From contig CALMYW010000485.1 in assembly GCA_937873665.1 (NCBI GenBank), positions 1-12,884 of the forward strand: DNA of 12,884 nt, written 5' to 3'. Position numbers and translations under genes: made by a program. Shown here one piece after another: positions 1 to 8,142 of this stretch; positions within the stretch are counted from its first letter, which is position 1, and the number at the start of each line of letters is the position of its first letter. The DNA comes from an uncultured Sphingorhabdus sp. (GTDB lineage Bacteria; Pseudomonadota; Alphaproteobacteria; Sphingomonadales; Sphingomonadaceae). Under the pieces are notes generated by a model. That model searched no databases. It was not told where the DNA came from and saw nothing but the letters and a program-made list of their open reading frames with translations.

Positions 1-2
1 TG

Positions 3-995
3 ATGACCAAGCGCCTCAGTAATCTCGACCGCACATTGAAGCTTGTGCACGCGCTTACGCAGAGCATCGAAGGTCTGACTCTCGACGAAATGGCAGCGTT
101 GCTTGAAGTCAACCGGCGAACGGTTGAACGTATGCGCAACGTCATTCTGCTTCATTTCGATCTCGAAGAAACGATCGACGGTCGAATCAAGCGATTTCGG
201 ATCAAAGACAGCCCGGGACGAGCCTATGCGAGGCCGAGTTCGTCCGAGGTTGCCGCGCTTCAGTCCGTGGTGGAAGCGGGGCGCCGCGAAGGCACCGCCA
301 ACACCGAAGCGCTCGAGAAATTGCTCTCCAAGATCAAGATTGCCTTTGACAGCGCCGAGAGGCGTCGGCTGGACAATGATCTTGACCTGCTCACCCGCCT
401 CCAACGCTCGCGTGTCGCAGCGGGGCCTGCCGTCATTGCCTCGCCCGAAGATCTGACGACGATCCAGTCTGCTATTCTCGCATCCCATTGTGTCGACTTC
501 GATTATCAACCCGACTGGGCGGACGAGCCCTCTTGGCGCAGGGTTGTTCCCTATGGCCTGATCCATGGACCGATCACCTACCTCGTAGGCAAGATGCCTG
601 ACCGGGACGATCCGCCTTTCACCTTCCGCCTGGACCGGATGAGCAACGTCCGGGACAGCGGGATTGTCGGATGTCCTCCCGAGGATTGGGATCTCGATGC
701 ATGGATGGCTCGCAGCTTCGGCATCTGGCACGAGGCAGGTCACGAGATCGTTCTGAGAGTGCTGGCCCCGGCGGTCGATCGGGCGCGGGCTTGGCGCTTC
801 CATCCGCATCAACAGTTTGAAGAAGATGGCGACGAACTGATCGTTCGTTTCCAATCAGGCGGCTTGTTCGAGCTCGCCAATCACTTGTTTGGATGGGCCG
901 GCGAACTGGTGATTGAAGGCCCTGACGCACTCAAGGACATGATGGAAAAGCGCCTGGCTGACGCGCAGACAATGCTGCGACCAGATTTGTCGTAA
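3..995 (+). CDS. WYL-domain transcriptional regulator (HTH + WYL + WCX)
   Basis: Probable DNA-binding regulator of the operon, 330 residues, the usual size for this family. Residues about 24-50 (GLTLDEMAALLEVNRRTVER and on) form a DeoR-like helix-turn-helix. Residues about 145-220 form the WYL domain, with RRVVPYGLIHGP, then TYLVG at 192-196 and FRLDRM. Residues about 245-330 resemble the C-terminal WCX extension (GHEIVLRVLAP; FELANHLFGWAGE). The signature W is replaced by T (T192-Y193-L194), while the following Y and L are kept. WYL proteins sense ligands, possibly nucleotides or nucleic acid, and related ones (BrxR, CapW) repress defence operons; that role here is inferred. ATG at 3 is preceded by TG, so TGATG may be the stop/start junction with an upstream gene, meaning the operon may begin outside the window. 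The 58-base gap to the next gene shows no hairpin. Confidence 0.9.
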   Translation: MTKRLSNLDRTLKLVHALTQSIEGLTLDEMAALLEVNRRTVERMRNVILLHFDLEETIDGRIKRFRIKDSPGRAYARPSSSEVAALQSVVEAGRREGTANTEALEKLLSKIKIAFDSAERRRLDNDLDLLTRLQRSRVAAGPAVIASPEDLTTIQSAILASHCVDFDYQPDWADEPSWRRVVPYGLIHGPITYLVGKMPDRDDPPFTFRLDRMSNVRDSGIVGCPPEDWDLDAWMARSFGIWHEAGHEIVLRVLAPAVDRARAWRFHPHQQFEEDGDELIVRFQSGGLFELANHLFGWAGELVIEGPDALKDMMEKRLADAQTMLRPDLS

Positions 996-1037
996 TTCAC
1001 TGGCAAGGGTGTGGAATGGCGGCGTAGGGCGACTTTT

Positions 1038-1045
1038 GAGGGGGT
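1038..1045 (+). promoter_or_regulatory. ribosome binding site for the AddB-like gene
   Basis: The sequence GAGGGGGT lies about 8 bases before the ATG at 1054 and is a strong Shine-Dalgarno match. It supports choosing this start rather than a downstream ATG. It also suggests that this gene, separated from the regulator by 58 bases, initiates translation independently, unlike the overlapping genes after it. I see no convincing promoter in the gap, although it is long enough to hide one. Confidence 0.6.
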
Positions 1046-1053
1046 AATTTTGA

Positions 1054-3768
1054 ATGTTTGAGAACTGCCATCTTCGGATCGGCGAAGCGCCCTTTACGAG
1101 CTGCATGCCCCTCAGTGCGCAGCTTCTGGGGAGCCTTTATGCCTTGCCTCAGTCCACCGAGAAGCCGCTGCGCGAGGCCCTTGATACCTTGGGTGACAGC
1201 GTCCCTTGGGCGGTAAGCTTCGCGGTAGCACCTGAGCAGACGACCGGCGCCGTGGGGGCGATGCTCCGCCACATCATGATGGCAACGCGTGATCTCGAAC
1301 CGACATCGGTTATGATTGATGCGCTACCGGGCGAGGGCAGGGCCCGCCTTCATTTGGATGCCCTGCGCAATCTGTGGATCGGAAGCGATGCCCTCGTTCC
1401 GTCCGATCTTGCGACGCTCAAGGCGTTCCTTGCTTGTGAGGCAAGCGACGCTCTGCAGCAGTTCCAGGTCGTCTGGGATCGAGACAGTGGTCACCTGACC
1501 CCGCTGGAACGTGCGATCCTCGAGCACATCGAAAGCCATCATGGCCAGCTGAACGCGGACGATAATGACGTCGTCCGTCTGATTTCTGACCGGAAGCTCG
1601 CGCGGGCACCCGGAACATGTCTGGCAGGCCACGTACAACGCCATCTTCTGGATCCGGATGTCCCGGTCATGTCGCTCGACGACAGCCTGGCCATACTGTC
1701 CGTCCGAGACTCCCTGACCGAGTGCGAGGCCGCGGCGGCCATCGTGCAGCGATGGCTGGCTGATGATGCAAGTCTCGCAGCCAGCGACATCGGCATCATC
1801 GTCCCGCAGGGTGCGGAATATGGCCATTATCTGGCAGAGACCTTCGCCCACGCTGGCTTGGTTGCCTCATCGCTTCCTGGGGTTGGTCAGCGGAGGAATA
1901 TTGGCGGTGAGGCTCTTCTGCATTTCCTTCAATGCCGACGTCGGCCAGCTCCGGCCATGGCGCTCGCATCGCTTTACTGTTCACCAGTCCTGTGCTGGCC
2001 CGAAGAAGTGGGAACGGCCTTGGCGGCAGCCGTTATGGGTGGCGACTTTCAGCCAAGAGAGGCTCGTGACTTTGTAGGCAGGCAGGCATCTCTCTTCGCC
2101 CTGATCCGCTCGGCATCGCCTTCGACCAACGGGCAACTCAAGGAACAGATTCGATCTTTCCAGAGGCTGCTCAGCGACAACGAGGCACTCGCTGAGGATG
2201 TCGCTGAAGCGAAGCAACAGGCATCGCGTCTGATCGCAGCCCTTGGCAATGCCAACGACGCCGCAGAAGCGGAACTGGAGAAAGCCATCCAGATGGCAGC
2301 GGCCTACCAGGCTGCGCCACCGGCGAGAGGAGCTTACTTCCTCGGTGGCATTTCGGTGATGATGGCTCACGAAACACCCAAGCGGTCGTTTCGCAAGCTT
2401 CTCGTCCTGGGCTTCAATGACGGCGCCTATCCATCACCGCCCACGGGCAATCCGTTTTTCCTCGACAGCGAAGTTGCATCGATTGCCGAAGATTGCGGCA
2501 TCCAGCTGCCATCGCAGGCGCAGCAACTCACTGCCGCGCTGGAGCTCTTCACCCGCCAGATCGGTGCAGCGAGAGAGCAGGTTATCCTCATCCTGTCAGA
2601 GCGTGATCGCAGCGGTAGCTCGCTTTCGGTGTCGTCGAGCCTGCCGCTGATCTCGCGGCTTGTGGAAGGGATTGAGGACCCAGAGGATCTGATCGTGCCT
2701 TTGAGCCATAGCGAGGGGACGATCTGGGACAGGCTGGTGGGATGGAAGCCCCGACCAGTGATCGAACCGGCGATGATGCCGGAGGTGCCGCCTCATTATG
2801 CCTTCGACTTCAATCTTCTGGGGCTGCGCCAGAAGGAAGACGGCAGTGCGCGAGCGCAGAGCCCGAGCCGGCTCGAAAAGCTTCTGGTCAGTCCCCTGGC
2901 ATGGCTCCTCGCTGAGCTGGGCGCCGAACATGTTTCCTGGCAGCCCGAGGCGCTTGACGTCATGCTTCGCGGATCCCTGGCGCACGAGGTTTTCGAGCGC
3001 CTGTTCGTGCCGGGTAAGGCGCATCCGTCCAACGAGGAGATCGAAACCAAGGTCCCCGACATCCTGCTCGATCGCATTCGCGCACTGGCGCCGTTTCTCC
3101 AGACATCGGCATGGGCGGTTGAGCGCAACACGCTTGAGGCAGAAATCACCAAGTCCGCGAAGCATTGGTCGTTGGTCCTCAAATCTCTGGCTGCCGAGAT
3201 CGTGGGCAATGAGTTCTGGCTGTCGGGAGAGCTGTTCGGTCATCCGGTGCACGGCAAGGCCGATTGCTTGTTGCGGCTTCCCGATGGGCAGCCGGTCGTC
3301 GTGGATTACAAGAAGAGCAGTTCCGGCACGCGGCGCCAGCGCCTCCAGAAGGGATGGGATCTACAGGTCGATCTCTACCGGCGCATGAGCGTTAGGCTCG
3401 ACGAGCGCAGCAACGACGGCGTTGCTCGCATTGCCGAGGTATTGAGCGGGTGGTCGGAGCTCCCGGCAGTCGCCTATCACACGCTCAACGACGGGAATGT
3501 CTTGCTCAACGGGATTGATGAGTTCGATAGCGTTGAGGTCGAACTTGTTGCGGGCGATATTGCCGAGCATGCGCTGGCGCTCATTTCGGCGCGGTTCGAT
3601 GCCCTCAAGGCAGGACGCCTCGATACCAACACTACAGCCGATGAGAAGTTCTTCCAGCGCTCCGCCGCGCTCGGCACCTATGCGCTGGAAGACAGTCCGT
3701 TGATCACCGCTTTCATGCGCGATGAGATCAACCCCTCGGTGGCGCTTACGGACAATGAAGATGACTGA
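1054..3768 (+). CDS. AddB/RexB-like PD-(D/E)XK nuclease, inactive-helicase subunit type
   Basis: Predicted DNA-end-processing nuclease subunit of 904 residues, somewhat shorter than most AddB proteins. No Walker A GKT motif is visible in the N-terminal region, so it is probably not a working ATPase, as expected of AddB from many bacteria. Helicase-fold remnants include SVRDSLTECEAAAAIVQRWL near 220-240 and LVLGFNDGAYPS at about 450-461, a motif typical of AddB. The nuclease domain begins near SPSRLEKLLVSPLAW (603 on). Its RecB-type active site looks complete: H644 in GSLAHEVFERLF, D737 in GKADCLL, D751-Y-K753 in VVVDYKKS, then the Q...Y motif LQVDLYRRM. The four cysteines that hold an iron-sulphur cluster in classical AddB are missing; there is no cysteine after residue 738. 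The ATG at 1054 has a strong RBS, and the 3' end overlaps the helicase start. The partner is almost certainly the next gene product. Confidence 0.88.
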   Translation: MFENCHLRIGEAPFTSCMPLSAQLLGSLYALPQSTEKPLREALDTLGDSVPWAVSFAVAPEQTTGAVGAMLRHIMMATRDLEPTSVMIDALPGEGRARLHLDALRNLWIGSDALVPSDLATLKAFLACEASDALQQFQVVWDRDSGHLTPLERAILEHIESHHGQLNADDNDVVRLISDRKLARAPGTCLAGHVQRHLLDPDVPVMSLDDSLAILSVRDSLTECEAAAAIVQRWLADDASLAASDIGIIVPQGAEYGHYLAETFAHAGLVASSLPGVGQRRNIGGEALLHFLQCRRRPAPAMALASLYCSPVLCWPEEVGTALAAAVMGGDFQPREARDFVGRQASLFALIRSASPSTNGQLKEQIRSFQRLLSDNEALAEDVAEAKQQASRLIAALGNANDAAEAELEKAIQMAAAYQAAPPARGAYFLGGISVMMAHETPKRSFRKLLVLGFNDGAYPSPPTGNPFFLDSEVASIAEDCGIQLPSQAQQLTAALELFTRQIGAAREQVILILSERDRSGSSLSVSSSLPLISRLVEGIEDPEDLIVPLSHSEGTIWDRLVGWKPRPVIEPAMMPEVPPHYAFDFNLLGLRQKEDGSARAQSPSRLEKLLVSPLAWLLAELGAEHVSWQPEALDVMLRGSLAHEVFERLFVPGKAHPSNEEIETKVPDILLDRIRALAPFLQTSAWAVERNTLEAEITKSAKHWSLVLKSLAAEIVGNEFWLSGELFGHPVHGKADCLLRLPDGQPVVVDYKKSSSGTRRQRLQKGWDLQVDLYRRMSVRLDERSNDGVARIAEVLSGWSELPAVAYHTLNDGNVLLNGIDEFDSVEVELVAGDIAEHALALISARFDALKAGRLDTNTTADEKFFQRSAALGTYALEDSPLITAFMRDEINPSVALTDNEDD

Positions 3769-6700
3769 GCTTTCGATCGTTCCAGCCGGTGCAGGGGCTG
3801 GCAAGACCCATCACATCCAGGAAACCCTCACTCAGTGGGTACGCGACGGCAAAGTTCGGCCAGAGCGGATACTGGCCGTCACTTTCACGGAGGCCGCGGC
3901 TGGGGAACTTCGTCAGAGGATACGTGGAGCACTGATTGCTGACGGCAATCTGCAAGCGGCTTTGGCCGTTGAACGAGCCTATGTTTCTACGATCCATGGC
4001 CTTGGACGCCGACTGCTGATTGAACATGCCTTTGCGGCAGGCTCTTCGCCGCAGCAACGTCTCATCGCCGAGGACGAGCAGGACCTGCTCATCCGCCGTT
4101 CGATCGAGGAAAACCAGGCGCTAAGCGAGCTTTCCCGTAACCTCGGGGCCTATGGCTACCGGGGTAGCTTCACCTCGGACGACACGGCGGAAGACAGCTT
4201 CCGCAAGACGTTGCTCGGCGTGATTGCACTCCTGCGAACGCTTGGGTCGCGGGGAAGCGACCCGGCGATGGCCGACTTTGTCGAGTCCTCGATCAGGCAA
4301 GGATATCGCCAACCGGTCGGGGTGCCAGAGACCTTGGCGGCAGGCTTGAAAAAGGCCGTCGACGCACTGCTTCTCGCCTTTCCGCGATCGCTGGCGGACG
4401 ACGCTGGAAGTGCCGCGGCCAAGACGGCGTTTCGGGATAATTTCCGCGCCTTGAAGCAAGCCGAACAACTCCTCTCGACCGGCGGGAAGGACTGGAAGCT
4501 CTGGCAGCGGCTGCGTGATCTCCGCCAGTCCAAGCGCGGTAGTCCGACGCCTGATGGTTACGATGACCTGGCCGCCGCAGTCATGGCGGCGGCCGACACA
4601 CTGGTCTATCATCCGGGTCCGCTCGAAGATGCGGTTTCTCATGCGCGCGCACTCGTGAAAGGCGCCCAATCGGCCATGACCGACTATGAGACCCGCAAGC
4701 GGGAACTCGGCGTGATCGATTTCAGCGACATGGTCACCAACGCCGCGCGGATCCTCGATGACAAGCCCGGCGTGCTTGCCGCGATCATGGACGAGGTAGA
4801 CTGCGTCATTGTCGACGAGTTCCAGGACACCAACCCGATCCAGTTCACGTTCCTGTGGGCCCTGGCGCGGCAAGCGAAGCGCTCGCTCGTCGTCGGAGAT
4901 ACCAAGCAGGCCATCATGGGCTTTCAAGGCGCCGACCCACGGCTGACCGTCGCGCTCACGAAGCAGTTCGAAACCAGCCCGCTCAACCGGAACTGGCGTT
5001 CCGATCCGCGGATCATGGATTTCGTCAACGCGCTCGGCCCTTGCCTTTTTGGCGATGACTACACTTCGCTCACCGCGCAAAATCCCACCGGGCATGATAC
5101 CGCGCTTGAAGTCATAGAGCTGGCTAACAAGCGCGGCGCGCGCTCGGGCGGGAAGCCCCAGCATTTTGTCGCGGATCGCCTTCTCTCCCTGTTGTCCGAC
5201 GATCAGGTGACGATCGTCGACAGGCATACGAAGAATTTGCGACCGCTGGAGCCCAGAGACATCGCGGTCCTGTGCCCAACCCATAGCCACTGCGCGAACT
5301 ATGCCAGCGCGCTGCGATCACTCGGCCTGCCGGTTCGTGTAGCGGAAGGTGGCTGGTGGCAGAGCAAGATCGTCCAAGCCGCGTGCTTTGCCCTGCGGTT
5401 CGCCGTCGATCCTGCGGACAGCCATGCCGCGATCTGTACGGCCACGCTTGGTCCTGGGGCGACAGCGCTTCCGGATGCGATCAGGGCGCTTGCCCAGGAA
5501 GGGCGGATCGACACGCCTGAATTGATTGCGCTGCAGAAACTTTGGCCCGACTCGCTTGCGACACCGGTTGATCGTCTGGTTCACCAAGTCATCGAAGTCG
5601 CGGGGCTTCGCGGCTGGTGCGACAGGCTCGATGACCCGGCCCAGATGAGAGCAGACCTGCTCCGGTTCGAAGCGGAAGCCGCAGCATTCATGGATGCCCA
5701 CCGCGACATGCGCGAAGCGTCCGGCTATTATGGGCAGAGCGCTAACGTCTTTCTCGGATGGCTTGAGAACAAGGTCGGTCTCAAAGGCGAAGATCTGCGG
5801 CCTAACCCTTCAGGCAGTGAAGCCGACGGCGTCGAGATCGTCACCTGGCACGCATCCAAGGGACGTGAATGGCCAATCGTCGTTGTCTGCGGGCTCGACC
5901 ACAAACTCGACCCTCGTGCCGGGACGTTCAGCACCAAGTTTCCGGGGTTCGACGACCTCGATCATGTGATCGAGGAAGCAACGCTCGCCTACGCTCCCGA
6001 GTTTGCCGCGCCTGAAGCGACCGATCGCTTTCTCCATGAACTCCATCCGGAGTCCGAAGAAACAGCGAGGCGGTTGCTTTACGTGGCCCTGACCCGTGCG
6101 CGGGATCGCCTGATTATCGAATGGCCGCAGGACGATGAGAAGGTTGATCCGCCTTTGCCGATAACCGGCCGCCGCCTTCTGCACGACGTCTGTGGCATCA
6201 GGTTTCAGGGTAACCAGATCAGCGTCGGCGCCGAAGAATTTCCTGCGCGTATGACGATCTGCAGCAAGGAGTTGCCGGCCTCGTTCGAGGCTGAGAGCAA
6301 GGTTCATATCGACGCGTCCGACCGCGAGCTGCGATTTGCACTTGAGCGGCGCCCAATCGACGCCATGACAGCTGTGGTAAGCCCTTCGCAGGCAATCGTG
6401 ACATCACGGCCGCTTCCTCCGCAAATCGAGACGCGCGCGATCGCTCCAGGTATCAAGCTTGCTGGACCTGATCTCCTCCAGGCGACCGATAAGGGCACGG
6501 CGATTCATGAGGCGCTGCGCATTCTCCTGTGCCGCCCTGATCAACGCCATAAGGTTCACGAGCATTGCCGCGTGCTCGATGCCGAGGTCGAATTTCTATC
6601 GCAGCAGGCAGATGCCCTGCGAAAGGCTCTCGCGGACCTTGGCTATCCGCGACTACATGTCGAGCAACCGATAGAAGTTCGCCTCTTAGATGGTGGGAGT

Positions 6701-6973
6701 CAGAGCATCATCCTGGATCTCATCGCTGAAGGCTCGGACGGCTTCCTGGTCGTCGATCACAAGAGTGGGCCGGTCTCAGACCATGCGCTGCGCTTCGAAC
6801 GCTACTGGCCTCAGCTGGCAGCCTACATCGATGCCGTCGATGAAAGGGGAGGTAAGGCTGTGCGCGCCGCTGCCGTGTTCTGGACCGAGACTGGCGAGTT
6901 GACATTAGGACAAGTGTTGTGTGGCACTAACGAACGCAGCAATCTTACTACGCCTGACTGGGGGATGCGATGA
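3761..6973 (+). CDS. AddA/UvrD-type superfamily 1 helicase-nuclease
   Basis: Predicted ATP-driven 3'-5' DNA helicase fused to a nuclease, 1070 residues, slightly shorter than typical AddA. Motifs run in order: Walker A GAGAGKT (10-16), Ia TFTEAAAGEL (41 on), TIHGLGRRLL, Walker B DEFQDT (352-357), III GDTKQAIMGFQGADP (379 on), IV LNRNWRSDPRI, V TWHASKGREWP (695 on), VI YVALTRARDRL (774 on). A RecB-like nuclease follows: H916 in GTAIHEALRILL, D986 in ILDLIAEG, D999-H-K1001 in VVDHKSG, then the Q...Y motif WPQLAAYIDAV. Both activities look intact. I chose ATG 3761, which overlaps the AddB-like gene by 8 bases and has GGA about 9 bases upstream. ATG 3755 is equally plausible; ATG 3722 would add 13 residues inside the previous gene. 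With its neighbour it forms an AddAB-like pair. The accessory context argues against it being the housekeeping recombination enzyme. Confidence 0.92.
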   Translation: MTELSIVPAGAGAGKTHHIQETLTQWVRDGKVRPERILAVTFTEAAAGELRQRIRGALIADGNLQAALAVERAYVSTIHGLGRRLLIEHAFAAGSSPQQRLIAEDEQDLLIRRSIEENQALSELSRNLGAYGYRGSFTSDDTAEDSFRKTLLGVIALLRTLGSRGSDPAMADFVESSIRQGYRQPVGVPETLAAGLKKAVDALLLAFPRSLADDAGSAAAKTAFRDNFRALKQAEQLLSTGGKDWKLWQRLRDLRQSKRGSPTPDGYDDLAAAVMAAADTLVYHPGPLEDAVSHARALVKGAQSAMTDYETRKRELGVIDFSDMVTNAARILDDKPGVLAAIMDEVDCVIVDEFQDTNPIQFTFLWALARQAKRSLVVGDTKQAIMGFQGADPRLTVALTKQFETSPLNRNWRSDPRIMDFVNALGPCLFGDDYTSLTAQNPTGHDTALEVIELANKRGARSGGKPQHFVADRLLSLLSDDQVTIVDRHTKNLRPLEPRDIAVLCPTHSHCANYASALRSLGLPVRVAEGGWWQSKIVQAACFALRFAVDPADSHAAICTATLGPGATALPDAIRALAQEGRIDTPELIALQKLWPDSLATPVDRLVHQVIEVAGLRGWCDRLDDPAQMRADLLRFEAEAAAFMDAHRDMREASGYYGQSANVFLGWLENKVGLKGEDLRPNPSGSEADGVEIVTWHASKGREWPIVVVCGLDHKLDPRAGTFSTKFPGFDDLDHVIEEATLAYAPEFAAPEATDRFLHELHPESEETARRLLYVALTRARDRLIIEWPQDDEKVDPPLPITGRRLLHDVCGIRFQGNQISVGAEEFPARMTICSKELPASFEAESKVHIDASDRELRFALERRPIDAMTAVVSPSQAIVTSRPLPPQIETRAIAPGIKLAGPDLLQATDKGTAIHEALRILLCRPDQRHKVHEHCRVLDAEVEFLSQQADALRKALADLGYPRLHVEQPIEVRLLDGGSQSIILDLIAEGSDGFLVVDHKSGPVSDHALRFERYWPQLAAYIDAVDERGGKAVRAAAVFWTETGELTLGQVLCGTNERSNLTTPDWGMR

Positions 6974-8142
6974 GCGTCCAGTGGGGTACGTTTGCTCCCG
7001 ACTCAGCTCCATCATACCGTCGCCTGCAGACGCTCGGACTGACGGTCGCAATCCGGCACTATAACGACCGATCAGTCCCAGGGCTTGGTGGGCTGAGCTT
7101 CGGCATGCCCATCGCGTGGTCGTTACTCGGCGTCTGGTTAGCTGAGGAGATTGGCAATCAGGTTCGGCCGCTCTCGTGCGCCAATGCGATCGAAGCTGCA
7201 GTTATGGTCCAGGCGCTGAAAGAACGGCGCAAACGAGCGCGCGGCCACCGCAAGCTTGCCGGTGTTTCTGATACAAGCTTCAAAGCTTTGAGCGGACGCG
7301 GGGCGTATGTGACACAGCCCTACCGGATGGGAACAGTCGAGCCGCTGCTGCGGTTGGGGCTCGTTGTTGGCGCGAGCCAGCGGTTTAATCTGTATCGCCT
7401 AGCGCCGCCAGGCGAACGCATCCTCCAAAACCTGAAGGCGGAACAGAACAAATTGAGAGCTTGGGCCACTGGCTCGAGCCTGACGCGAATCGGGCGCTTG
7501 GCTCCGGACGCCGCCTTGCCGGCAGCTTCCGCCAAGCTCCTCGAACGTCAACTGCGTGATTATGGTGACGCCCATCGGCGCAGAGCCCTTCTTGATCTTC
7601 CAGAAGAGGTTCTGCGCGAGGCAAACATGACGAGCGCTAAGCCGCCTACAGGCATCGAGCAGGCCCACTGGAATGACATGCGTAGCGGTGTGGCTCTGAT
7701 CCAGCTTCGCAAGGCTGCACTCGACGCAATTGCAGTGATCGAGGAACAGCTTACGTCAAGCGGACGAGCTGGGCTGACCGTGCACCAAGCAGCGGAGGCG
7801 GCTGGCAGCAAGCTGGAGCAAACTGCGGTACTGGCGAGTACAATGCTCGCTCGCGACGATACCAGCCCGGGCCAGCTAGCCCACGAATTCGCCCGAGTCT
7901 GCCGATCATCGGCGGAGGTCGTCATCGCTGAGCTCGCCAGGCGCGACGGAACCGTGATCAGGCTGTTGCCGAATGGGCAGGTGGGCCTCGGCCCAGCCGG
8001 AGGACAGCTCGCTACGGGAATGGACGACGAGGCGGACCAAGAAGGTCTTGGGGAGACCACCACGGTTATTCCTGAGCTTCCCAGGATCCATAACCTGTAC
8101 GCGCTCAAGCGCGACTTGCAGCTGAGCATGGCGGATCATTGA
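6970..8142 (+). CDS. uncharacterised 390-residue operon protein, possible winged-helix region
   Basis: I do not recognise this family. It starts in an ATGA overlap with the helicase stop, with GGGGGA about 5-10 bases upstream, so it is translationally coupled. The N-terminal 60 residues are moderately hydrophobic (GLGGLSFGMPIAWSLLGVW) but do not look like a signal peptide or clear membrane span. Residues about 105-155 (GAYVTQPYRMGTVEPLLRLG, then FNLYRLAPPGERIL) have the helix, 'LGLV' turn, beta-hairpin and 'L-T/A-P-x-G' pattern common in winged-helix DNA-binding domains; this is a visual resemblance only. Residues about 180-290 are rich in charged, helix-forming sequence (KLLERQLRDYGDAHRRRALL). 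The C-terminal 50 residues are acidic (MDDEADQEGLGE). There are no nuclease or ATPase motifs. Sitting between the AddAB-like and PLD/SNF2 pairs, it could be an adaptor or DNA-binding specificity subunit, which is inference. Confidence 0.85.
   Translation: MSVQWGTFAPDSAPSYRRLQTLGLTVAIRHYNDRSVPGLGGLSFGMPIAWSLLGVWLAEEIGNQVRPLSCANAIEAAVMVQALKERRKRARGHRKLAGVSDTSFKALSGRGAYVTQPYRMGTVEPLLRLGLVVGASQRFNLYRLAPPGERILQNLKAEQNKLRAWATGSSLTRIGRLAPDAALPAASAKLLERQLRDYGDAHRRRALLDLPEEVLREANMTSAKPPTGIEQAHWNDMRSGVALIQLRKAALDAIAVIEEQLTSSGRAGLTVHQAAEAAGSKLEQTAVLASTMLARDDTSPGQLAHEFARVCRSSAEVVIAELARRDGTVIRLLPNGQVGLGPAGGQLATGMDDEADQEGLGETTTVIPELPRIHNLYALKRDLQLSMADH

Noticed and set aside
1040..1046. A GGGGGTA sequence like the terminal repeats
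   Set aside because: It is a single copy that serves as the Shine-Dalgarno sequence of the AddB-like gene, with no neighbouring copies.
2596..3252. Minus-strand open frame of 218 codons opposite the AddB-like nuclease
   Set aside because: It is a mirror of the conserved SPSRLEK and GSLAHEVF region on the + strand and shows no recognisable domain.
4121..5290. Long minus-strand open frame of 389 codons opposite the helicase gene
   Set aside because: It lies entirely antisense to conserved helicase motifs, its peptide is arginine-rich without any family signature, and long antisense frames are common in GC-rich genes.
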